NCBI GenBank assembly: GCA_947649205.1 | Contig: CANSQM010000007.1 | Location: forward strand, 1 to 64,000 | Length of the DNA: 64,000 nt | Direction: 5' to 3' | DNA from: an uncultured Enterorhabdus sp. | GTDB lineage: Bacteria > Actinomycetota > Coriobacteriia > Coriobacteriales > Eggerthellaceae | Shown here: one piece after another, positions 26,280-32,404 of the stretch | Layout: each line of letters starts with the position of its first letter | Position numbering within the stretch: position 1 is the stretch's first letter | The notes under the pieces: model-generated | What the model was told of the DNA's origin: nothing | Seen by the model: only the letters and a program-made list of their open reading frames with translations | Databases searched by the model: none | Translations under genes and position numbers: made by a program

Positions 26280-27230
26280 ATGGATATGTTCATCGAGATT
26301 CTGAAGGCGTTCTTCATCGGCGTGGTGGAGGGCATTACCGAGTGGCTGCCCATCTCTTCCACGGGCCACATGATCCTCGTGGACGAGTTCGTGAAGCTCA
26401 ACGTGTCCGCTGAATTCTTGGAGCTGTTCCTCGTCGTCATCCAGCTGGGCGCCATCATGGCCGTGCTCATCCTGTACTTCCACAAGCTGAACCCCTTCTC
26501 GCCCCGCAAGACGGCGCCCGAGAAGCGCGGCACCTGGCGGCTGTGGGGCATGGTGGCCATCGGCTGCATCCCGGCGGCGGCCATCGGACTGACCCTGGAC
26601 GACTTCTTCAACGAGTACTTCTACAACGCGTGGACCGTGGCTGTCGCCCTCATCGTGTACGGCGTGGTGTTCATCCTGCTAGAGCGCCGCAACCGTCGGC
26701 GCGAGGCGGCCTACCGAGCCTCCCATGACGCCCGTGCTGCCCGTGGGGCCCATGCCCGGCCGCTGCCCGTGGGCCCGGGCGATGACGGCGACGATGCCGA
26801 AGCCGCCCTGTTCCGCGTGCGCACCGTGGACGAGATCGACTGGAAGACGGCGCTCAAGATCGGCTGCTTCCAGATGCTCGCCATCATTCCCGGCACCTCG
26901 CGTTCCGGCTCTACCATCATCGGCGGCATGCTCTGTGGCTGCTCGCGCACGGCGGCGGCCGAGTTCACGTTCTTCCTGGCCATTCCCGTCATGTTCGGCT
27001 GGGGCGTGCTGAAGCTCATCAAGTACATCCTGGCCGTGGGCCTGGCCATGACCGCTACCGAGATCGCCGTGCTCGTCGTGGGCATCCTCACGGCGTTCGT
27101 GGTGTCGGTCATCTCCATCAAGTTCCTCATGGGCTACATTAAGAAGAACGACTTCACCGCCTTCGGCGTGTACCGCATCATCGTGGGTGTCGTGGTGCTG
27201 GCCTACTTCGGCGTGAAGGTGCTGCTGTAG
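26280..27230 (+). CDS. uppP: Undecaprenyl-diphosphatase (BacA type)
   Basis: UppP recycles undecaprenyl diphosphate to the monophosphate carrier for wall synthesis and gives tolerance to bacitracin. The 316 residues show the two catalytic regions: EGITEWLPISSTGH (17-30) and PGTSRSGST (204-212). About eight transmembrane segments are seen. Residues ~136-190 form a cytoplasmic loop rich in Arg, Ala, Gly and Asp that is longer than in most homologues (~270 residues). It is monocistronic by spacing. Confidence 0.94.
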   Translation: MDMFIEILKAFFIGVVEGITEWLPISSTGHMILVDEFVKLNVSAEFLELFLVVIQLGAIMAVLILYFHKLNPFSPRKTAPEKRGTWRLWGMVAIGCIPAAAIGLTLDDFFNEYFYNAWTVAVALIVYGVVFILLERRNRRREAAYRASHDARAARGAHARPLPVGPGDDGDDAEAALFRVRTVDEIDWKTALKIGCFQMLAIIPGTSRSGSTIIGGMLCGCSRTAAAEFTFFLAIPVMFGWGVLKLIKYILAVGLAMTATEIAVLVVGILTAFVVSVISIKFLMGYIKKNDFTAFGVYRIIVGVVVLAYFGVKVLL

Positions 27231-27308
27231 CTGGCGGCGCTGCGCGAGAGCGCCCGCGAGCCCTCTTCGGCCCCGCGGGTGTTTGGTCGTGCCGCGGTAG
27301 CCAATTAA

Positions 27309-27324
27309 ATTGTCTTATGATAAT
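27309..27324. promoter_or_regulatory. 16-base operator-like palindrome before the orphan NrfD operon
   Basis: ATTGTCTTATGATAAT lies 67 bases before the NrfD-like gene. It differs at two positions from the perfect palindrome ATTGTCATATGACAAT at 32254, and at one position from the copy at 32232. It contains TATGAT (27316-27321), a possible -10 box. The shared site suggests a common regulator of both operons. Confidence 0.6.
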
Positions 27325-27391
27325 CTGCTCCCCGTGAAAGAGCGGTGTCGCACCGGATTCGGTGCGACGTTGTCGGAAGGGGAGGAGCGCT

Positions 27392-28399
27392 GTGTTCGGC
27401 GAACTGATTGTGGCCTACCTCTTCCTCGGCGGCACGGGGGCTGGCGCCTGCGCGGTGCTGGCGGCGCTCGGACTGCTTGCCGATCGGGACGATGTGGCCC
27501 GTGGGATGCGAGAGCGGTTCCGCGACGGTCGCGGCGCGGTTTACCGGCGGCTGTTCGTTCCGGGGCTCACTGCGGCCCTGAGCGCCCTGGCCCTGGGCGT
27601 TCTGTGTCTCGCTGCCGATCTGGGGCGGCTCGATCGCATTCTGGTGCTCGCGGCTGCGGCCCCGACCCATTATCTCGTCGTGGGGTTCTGGGCCATTGCG
27701 GCGAGTATGGTTCTGGGCGCGGCGTCCCTGCTTGCATGGCAGGGGGTTCTGCCCCTCGGGCGGCCCGTGTTCGCGGGGCTGCACGGGGCGCTGCTGCTGG
27801 CTGCCGTGGTGACGGCGGCCTACACGGGCCTGCTGCTCGGCGGTCTGCGGGCGGTGCCGCTGTGGTTCGGCCCCTGGCTGCCCCTCCTGTTCGTGCTCTC
27901 GGCGCTTTCCTGTGGAACGGCGCTGGTGGTCGCGACGGCAGCTCTGTCCGGTGCGGCTTCCTCGTTCGGCCGCGTGGTGTGCGGCCTCGCCCGGGCCGAT
28001 TGCGGGCTCATCGCTCTGGAAGCTGCGGCCCTGGCGCTGTGGCTCGCTGCGACCTGGGCTGCTGCGGGCGGGATGGCTTCCAGCACGGGCTTCCCCGCTG
28101 CCCCGTCGACGCCGACGGATGTCGCCGCCCTCGCCTCGGTGACGGCCCTTGTGGAAGGCCCCTGGGCGCCGGCGTTCTGGGGCGGTCTGGTATTCGGAGG
28201 GCTCGCCGTGCCCTTCGCCGTGGAATCGGCTCTGGTGCGCCGGCACACCGCGGCGGCCGCTGCGTCCGACGGCCCGCGCTTCCGGGCGCGGCTGTTTGGC
28301 AGCGCGGCCTGCGTGCTCGCGGGCGGGGCGTGGCTCCGCTACCTCGCGGTGGCCGCCGCCGTGCAGCCGATCGTGTCCTCTGCCCCTGTGGCCCTCTGA
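27392..28399 (+). CDS. Orphan NrfD/DmsC-like membrane subunit
   Basis: A 335-residue protein with 8-9 hydrophobic helices and NrfD blocks: AYLFLGGTGAGAC, LCLAADLGRLDRIL, AAYTGLLLGG and PLLFVLSALSCGTAL. Relatives are quinol-interacting anchors of molybdenum or multi-heme reductases. It starts with GTG at 27392 behind GGGGAGGAG. No catalytic or Fe-S subunit is adjacent; instead a GntR regulator (18 bases after the stop) and a slipin follow, so these three look like an operon. A partner complex may be the molybdoenzyme at 32405, whose own NrfD subunit is at 35582. It could also have another role. Confidence 0.8.
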   Translation: MFGELIVAYLFLGGTGAGACAVLAALGLLADRDDVARGMRERFRDGRGAVYRRLFVPGLTAALSALALGVLCLAADLGRLDRILVLAAAAPTHYLVVGFWAIAASMVLGAASLLAWQGVLPLGRPVFAGLHGALLLAAVVTAAYTGLLLGGLRAVPLWFGPWLPLLFVLSALSCGTALVVATAALSGAASSFGRVVCGLARADCGLIALEAAALALWLAATWAAAGGMASSTGFPAAPSTPTDVAALASVTALVEGPWAPAFWGGLVFGGLAVPFAVESALVRRHTAAAAASDGPRFRARLFGSAACVLAGGAWLRYLAVAAAVQPIVSSAPVAL

Positions 28400-28417
28400 C
28401 TCGAAGAAAGGTTTCCC

Positions 28418-28879
28418 ATGTTTCCCTTTGAAATCGACGAAGCGAGCGATGTGCCCCTGTGGGTGCAGCTGCGCAACCGCATCGCCTACCTCATCAACGA
28501 CGGCTACTTCAAGCCCGGCGACAAGCTGCCCACGGTGCGTGGCCTGGCTTCGGAGATCTCCATCAACTACAACACTGTGAACAAGGCCTATCTGAGCCTC
28601 GTGTCCGACGGGTATCTGGAATCTACCCGCGGGCGCGGCGTGTTCGTGACCGATATGGCCGCGGCCGAGGGCGGCGAGGGACGCGGCGAGGCGGACGCGG
28701 TGCTCGACGACTGCATCGCCGCCTGTCGCGATCTGGGCATGGACTACGACGACATCGAGCGGGCCATGGGCCGCAAGATCAAGCGCTTGAAGCACGAGGA
28801 GGCCCGCCAGCGGGGCGAGGTGTCGGCCCGTATCATCGACTTCGAGCAGTCCGTCGGCCGCAAGGCGAAGGAGGCGTGA
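28418..28879 (+). CDS. YtrA-type GntR-family transcriptional regulator
   Basis: A 153-residue protein with an N-terminal winged helix (PLWVQLRNRIAYLINDGYFKPGDKLPTVRGLASEISINYNTVNKAYLSL) and a short C-terminal helical region without an effector domain, as in YtrA. The start follows GAAAGG. It lies between the NrfD-like gene and the slipin. As a repressor of its own operon it could bind the palindrome at 27309 and perhaps the similar sites at 32232 and 32254; this is inference. Confidence 0.9.
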   Translation: MFPFEIDEASDVPLWVQLRNRIAYLINDGYFKPGDKLPTVRGLASEISINYNTVNKAYLSLVSDGYLESTRGRGVFVTDMAAAEGGEGRGEADAVLDDCIAACRDLGMDYDDIERAMGRKIKRLKHEEARQRGEVSARIIDFEQSVGRKAKEA

Positions 28880-28881
28880 GC

Positions 28882-29805
28882 ATGACCCGCGAGAAGAAGG
28901 AGCACCGGTTCCGCGTTGCGCCCGACCCGACCACCGAAGTGGTGGGGGAGCGGGCATCGAGCACCGGGGTGCTCGTGTTCTCGGCGGTGCTGTTCGCCGC
29001 TGCGTTCGCCGTAGGGCTCGCCGCGGGCTGGCTGATAGTGGGCGCGGTGACGCTGCCGGGCATCGTTGGGGCCGCGGTGGCGGGGCTTATCGCCCTGTCG
29101 TCGTGCCATGTCGCCCAGCAATGGGAACGGGTCGTAGTGCTGCGCCTCGGTCGCTTCAACCGCGTGTCGGGCCCGGGGCTGTTCTGGACGTGGCCCGTCG
29201 TGGAGGCGAACACCCTGCGCGTGGACACCCGCACGCGGGTGACCACCTTCTACGCCGAGGAGACCCTCACGGCCGATCTGGTGCCCCTGGATGTGGACGC
29301 CGTGCTGTTCTGGCACGTGTGGGACGCGAAGGCGGCCTGCCTGGAGGTGGGCGACTTCACCCGGGCCGTGGAGATGGCGGCTCAGACGGCCCTGCGCGAC
29401 GCCATCGGCCGCGCCGGCGCCGCTGAGGTGGCCATCCGCCGCGAGCAGCTGGACCGCGAGCTCAAGCGGGTGCTGGAGGAGAAGGTGGCGCTCTGGGGCG
29501 TGACCGTGCTGTCGGTGGAGGTTCGCGACATATTGCTGCCCCGCGAGCTGCAGGAGGCCATGAGCCTGGAGGCCCAGGCCGAGCAGCGCAAGAAGGCCCG
29601 CATCATCCTCATGGAAGCGGAGCAGGACGTCTTCGAGACCCTAGCTGAGATGGAGGATCTGGTGGGCGGTCCCGAGGCCGTGGGCCGCCTGCGCACCATG
29701 CACCTGCTGAACGAGTCGCTGCGCGAGGGCAAGGGCACCGTCGTCATTCCCAGCGCCTTCGCCGAAGGCTTCAACGAGGGCCTGAGCGGCCTGCTGAAGG
29801 GGTAA
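28882..29805 (+). CDS. Slipin/stomatin-like SPFH-domain membrane protein
   Basis: A 307-residue protein. Two close hydrophobic segments (GVLVFSAVLFAAAFAVGLAAG and LPGIVGAAVAGLIAL) precede an SPFH/band-7 domain with the slipin blocks WERVVVLRLGRFNRVSGPGLFWTWP, RTRVTTFYAEETLTADLVPLDVDAVLFW and TALRDAIGR. A coiled region follows (LEAQAEQRKKARIILMEAEQD). SPFH proteins organise membrane microdomains or protease complexes; no NfeD partner is present. It starts 2 bases after the GntR stop. Confidence 0.9.
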   Translation: MTREKKEHRFRVAPDPTTEVVGERASSTGVLVFSAVLFAAAFAVGLAAGWLIVGAVTLPGIVGAAVAGLIALSSCHVAQQWERVVVLRLGRFNRVSGPGLFWTWPVVEANTLRVDTRTRVTTFYAEETLTADLVPLDVDAVLFWHVWDAKAACLEVGDFTRAVEMAAQTALRDAIGRAGAAEVAIRREQLDRELKRVLEEKVALWGVTVLSVEVRDILLPRELQEAMSLEAQAEQRKKARIILMEAEQDVFETLAEMEDLVGGPEAVGRLRTMHLLNESLREGKGTVVIPSAFAEGFNEGLSGLLKG

Positions 29806-29807
29806 GT

Positions 29808-29899
29808 GTCAAGAATATTTGACAATCACGTCGCGTCCTTATTCGTCAAGAATATTTGACAATTCTCAAATATTAGCTAATATCAAGAAAATTTGATAT
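29808..29899 (+). promoter_or_regulatory. Three evenly spaced operators and promoter of the hipB-like gene
   Basis: Near-palindromes GTCAAGAATATTTGAC lie at 29808-29823 and 29845-29860 (identical), and a third, ATATCAAGAAAATTTGATAT, at 29880-29899. Their centres are 37 bases apart each time. A TTGACA (29857-29862) overlaps the second operator, with TAATAT or TATCAA as possible -10. A 14-base palindrome ATATTAGCTAATAT lies at 29870-29883. The pattern suits autorepression by the HipB-like protein. Confidence 0.7.
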
Positions 29900-29916
29900 T
29901 AGATGGGAGATGAACG

Positions 29917-30210
29917 ATGAAGTGGACCAATGTGTACGGTCTCGATCAGCTGGGGTCGTTTCTCCGGCGGGCACGCAAAGAAAAGGGGTACACCCAAGAT
30001 GAGTTCGCGGAGATCATCGGCGCCTCCCATGCCACGCTCTCAGCCCTTGAGAACGGGAAGAGCGTCAGTTCCCAGACGCTCATGCGTGCCATCAGCGATT
30101 TGGGCTTGAAGTTGGTGGTGCTTCCCAAAGGCGCCCAAGCGGAAGTGCGCGAGGCCCCCGCTTCTGCGGTGGTGCTCCCGCGGTCGCACCAAGAGGGAGG
30201 TCGGTCATGA
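29917..30210 (+). CDS. hipB: HipB-like XRE antitoxin
   Basis: A 97-residue XRE protein: QLGSFLRRARKEKGYTQDEFAEIIGASHATLSALENGKSVSSQTLMRAISDLGLKLVVLP. The short tail after the helix-turn-helix is typical of HipB. It begins behind GGGAG and its stop overlaps the ATG of the hipA remnant (ATGA). It would normally repress its own operon and neutralise HipA. Here hipA is broken, so it may now act only as a DNA-binding regulator. Composition is more AT-rich than the surrounding core genes. Confidence 0.85.
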   Translation: MKWTNVYGLDQLGSFLRRARKEKGYTQDEFAEIIGASHATLSALENGKSVSSQTLMRAISDLGLKLVVLPKGAQAEVREAPASAVVLPRSHQEGGRS

Positions 30211-30810
30211 ATCCCGAGGTTCTCGAAGTTCGCCTCGGTGGCGAGAAGATCGGGCATCTTGACCGCACGAAGAACGGCGCGCGCTTCGCGTTTTCGGAAG
30301 AGGCGGTCTCGGAGCACCCCTCTTCGCCCCTGCTCTCAACGGCACTCTGCGTGCAAGAGGGGCCTTTCGACGCTTTGCGGACGTTCTCCTGGTTCTCGGG
30401 GCTGCTGCCCGAAGATGCGAGGCTCAATGAGTTGCAGCGATTCTACGGTGTCGCCGAGGGCGACTATTTCGGATTGCTCGCCCAGATTGGCTGGGAGTGC
30501 GCCGGTGCCGTTGAGGTGATGCCCTCGGAAGATTGGTCATTGGTGCGTGCCGGCTCTTGAGATCACGCCGGATATGCTGTTCATGGGCCTGCGCATCGAT
30601 GGCCGCATTCGCATCGATCGGATCGGGCGAGAGAATGTCGAGGCCGAAGCCCGCTCGTGGGGTCTGCCTGCCCGTGTCGTAGGCGAGGTGCTCGAGAAGG
30701 CGGTGGAAGATGTCCGGCTCGGTATCGCGATTGCCGGTGAGCTTTATCCCGAGGCTGGCGCCCGTCACGCCGCCCCCGCCTTGGATCGGTTGGAGGCGAT
30801 GGGGTTCTAG
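30207..30810 (+). pseudogene. hipA: hipA remnant with large internal deletion
   Basis: Two pieces of a HipA Ser/Thr kinase toxin remain. The first (30207-30560) is the N-terminal HipA domain, ending at about residue 110 (FSWFSGLLPEDARL and GLLAQIGWECAGAV). The second, in another frame from about 30547, is the C-terminal end (MLFMGLRIDGRIRIDRIGRENVEAEARSWGLPARVVGEVL). The ~230 central residues with the ATP-binding and catalytic motifs are missing and the reading frame shifts at the junction near 30545. No active kinase can be made. The antitoxin gene is intact. Confidence 0.8.
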
Positions 30811-30894
30811 GTTCTGTTTCGAATACGAGATCTTAGACTTAAGAGAGAAAACTAGATTTACTAGGTAAATGAGATTTTCTAGATTCGCTGGATT
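30811..30894. other. AT-rich gap between hipA remnant and higA
   Basis: This 84-base gap between two convergent genes is AT-rich. It holds ATTTAC-TAG-GTAAAT (a 15-base palindrome near 30855-30869) and repeated TCTAGA hexamers. It may act as a weak transcription end, but there is no clear terminator. Confidence 0.3.
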
Positions 30895-31200
30895 CTAGAG
30901 ACAGGCGGCCTGGTTGAAGGGGCGGATTCGCTTGAGTTCAGGCTCGAGTTTGCGCCGGGCGATTTCCAGATCGTAGGCTTCTTGGGCGCGAAGCCAGTAG
31001 CCATCGGTGAGACCGAAGAAGCGGCAAAGACGCAAGTCGGTATCGGCAGTGATGGTCCGGCGTCCGAGGACGATCTGCCCGATGCGCTGGGCCGGCACGC
31101 CGATCTCTTTAGCAAGTCGGTACTGTGACAGACCCAGGGGCTTGAGGAATTCCTCGGAGAGCAGCTCCCCGGGGGTAATGGGATTGAGAAGTTCATTCAT
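30895..31200 (-). CDS. higA: HigA-family antitoxin, without adjacent HigB
   Basis: A 101-residue XRE protein with the HigA start (NPITPGELLSEEFLKPLGLSQYRLAKEIGVPAQRIGQIVLGRRTITADTDLRLCRFFGL) and the WLRAQEAYDLEIAR tail. HigB toxin genes usually lie just upstream in the same operon, but 31201-31401 has no such frame. It may be an orphan regulator or antitoxin for a toxin elsewhere. It is convergent with the hipA remnant. Confidence 0.85.
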   Translation of the reverse strand: MNELLNPITPGELLSEEFLKPLGLSQYRLAKEIGVPAQRIGQIVLGRRTITADTDLRLCRFFGLTDGYWLRAQEAYDLEIARRKLEPELKRIRPFNQAACL

Positions 31201-31230
31201 CGTCGCACGCTCCTAGTGGTAGTCAGAATG

Positions 31231-31274
31231 TACCCCTATAGTAACTCCTCACGTTAATAACGCCAAGAGTTACT
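31231..31274 (-). promoter_or_regulatory. higA promoter with embedded operator
   Basis: On the minus strand TTGGCG (31266-31261) and TACTAT (31243-31238) are 17 bases apart. The spacer contains the palindrome CGTTA-A-TAACG (31252-31262). Outside it, AGTAACTC (31240-31247) is repeated inverted as GAGTTACT (31267-31274). This is typical of a HigA-repressed promoter. Confidence 0.6.
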
Positions 31275-31360
31275 AGTGCAAAGAGCGTACGGGCCGCTTT
31301 GTCGGATCGTAGGTCAGCTTTCCGATCTGCACGGTACGCGCGAAACTCTGGAGCATAGGG

Positions 31361-31366
31361 TATACT
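31361..31366 (+). promoter_or_regulatory. -10 box of the mntA-hepT operon
   Basis: TATACT lies 35 bases before the mntA start. The start codon follows AGGAGGTGAGCA. No -35 box is recognisable. Bases 31275-31360 hold nothing else I can name. Confidence 0.45.
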
Positions 31367-31401
31367 GCAAGCTATCTAGTCGGTATGCGAGGAGGTGAGC
31401 A

Positions 31402-31722
31402 ATGCCGCCCTATACCATTGAGCAAATTAAAAGTGAGGTATCCCAAGCCAGCGAGGAATACAACGCCACAGCTCCTCTTGAGGAGAGGATAGCGAGTGTG
31501 TCTCTGTTCGGTAGTTATGCCGATGGGCGGGCGACTCGCAGATCCGATATCGATCTGCTTGTGCGCTTCACTTCGGCTGTTGTGAGCTTGTTTACCTTAG
31601 CTCGTGTTCTGTCTTGCATGGAAGAGCGTTTGGGTGTCTCGGTGGATGTGGTTCAAGATCCGGTTCCCGATGGCTCCCTGCTTGTTATCAACAAGGTGGT
31701 GCCGCTCTATGAGGGATGCTGA
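31402..31722 (+). CDS. mntA: MntA-like minimal nucleotidyltransferase antitoxin
   Basis: A 106-residue protein with the minimal nucleotidyltransferase motif GSx10DxD (Gly37-Ser38, Asp49, Asp51 in GSYADGRATRRSDIDLL). MntA enzymes silence HepT toxins by adding AMP to a Tyr in the HEPN motif. All motif residues are present, so it is probably active. It overlaps hepT by 14 bases. Confidence 0.88.
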   Translation: MPPYTIEQIKSEVSQASEEYNATAPLEERIASVSLFGSYADGRATRRSDIDLLVRFTSAVVSLFTLARVLSCMEERLGVSVDVVQDPVPDGSLLVINKVVPLYEGC

Positions 31723-32200
31723 TGTCAGGATACTCAAGAAGATCGTCTCGGAAATCGAATATCTGGAGAAATTGCTAGGGGAGGTAGACCTAGACGCCTT
31801 TTTGGCCGACGAGACAATCGAACGCGCCTCCTCGATGACAACCATCAACGTAGGTGAGCTTGCGAAGCGCTTAAGTGAGGGGTTTTACGCTGAGCATCCT
31901 GGAACTGAGCTGCGTTTTGCTGCGAAAACCAGGGACGTTTATGCGCACGGCTACTTTACCCTTTCATTTGAGACGGTTTATAAGACTGCGGTTGAGGACT
32001 ATCCTCGATTGAAGCTTGCGGTTCTCGAAATGATCGAAGCAGAGGAGGCGGATCGTGACGCTCGTTACGAAAAAGAGCTGATGGAGGTAATAGAGGGCGG
32101 CCGCGCGGATCTGGCTGCAGGGCGTTATGTCGTGGGGATCGAAAATGCGAAAGAGCGCTTGCGCCAGATGGAGGAGGAATCAAGCAACGATTTCGAATAA
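31709..32200 (+). CDS. hepT: HepT-like HEPN ribonuclease toxin
   Basis: A 163-residue HEPN protein. The catalytic motif Rx4HxY is complete: Arg75, His80 and Tyr82 in KTRDVYAHGYFT. The Tyr is the site that MntA modifies in studied pairs. HepT toxins cut RNA when free of this mark. The C-terminal ~55 residues extend past the HEPN domain (GGRADLAAGRYVVGIENAKERL) and are not usual. The start overlaps mntA. Codon use and AT content differ from neighbouring operons. Confidence 0.85.
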   Translation: MRDADVRILKKIVSEIEYLEKLLGEVDLDAFLADETIERASSMTTINVGELAKRLSEGFYAEHPGTELRFAAKTRDVYAHGYFTLSFETVYKTAVEDYPRLKLAVLEMIEAEEADRDARYEKELMEVIEGGRADLAAGRYVVGIENAKERLRQMEEESSNDFE

Positions 32201-32231
32201 CTATCCTCAAAATAGATAACCTGTCTCAAGA

Positions 32232-32279
32232 ATTGTCATATGATAATCCTTGCATTGTCATATGACAATTTGCTATGAT
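32232..32279 (+). promoter_or_regulatory. Molybdoenzyme operon promoter with two tandem operators
   Basis: ATTGTCATATGATAAT (32232-32247) and the perfect palindrome ATTGTCATATGACAAT (32254-32269) start 22 bases apart, so they face the same side of the helix. The second fills the spacer between TTGCAT (32250-32255) and the extended -10 TGC-TATGAT (32271-32279). Binding there would block RNA polymerase. The transcript has a leader of about 120 bases. Confidence 0.7.
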
Positions 32280-32404
32280 GCCTCCCGTGGAATTTGGCCA
32301 ATTCTTCAGGATTACCAGTTTGAGGGGACGAGAGAGCGGTCGCGTGAGGAGATGCGGGCCGCAAGCGCCGGAAGGCGAGTCCCTGGGAATTCGAAGGAGG
32401 AGAG

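Noticed and set aside
26033..26413. 126-codon frame starting in the luxR-uppP spacer
   Set aside because: It overlaps uppP in another frame, has no recognisable domain, and its first half lies in AT-rich promoter-like DNA.
29808..32200. Prophage or integrative element
   Set aside because: No integrase, phage structural gene or flanking direct repeats can be seen; only toxin-antitoxin genes are present.
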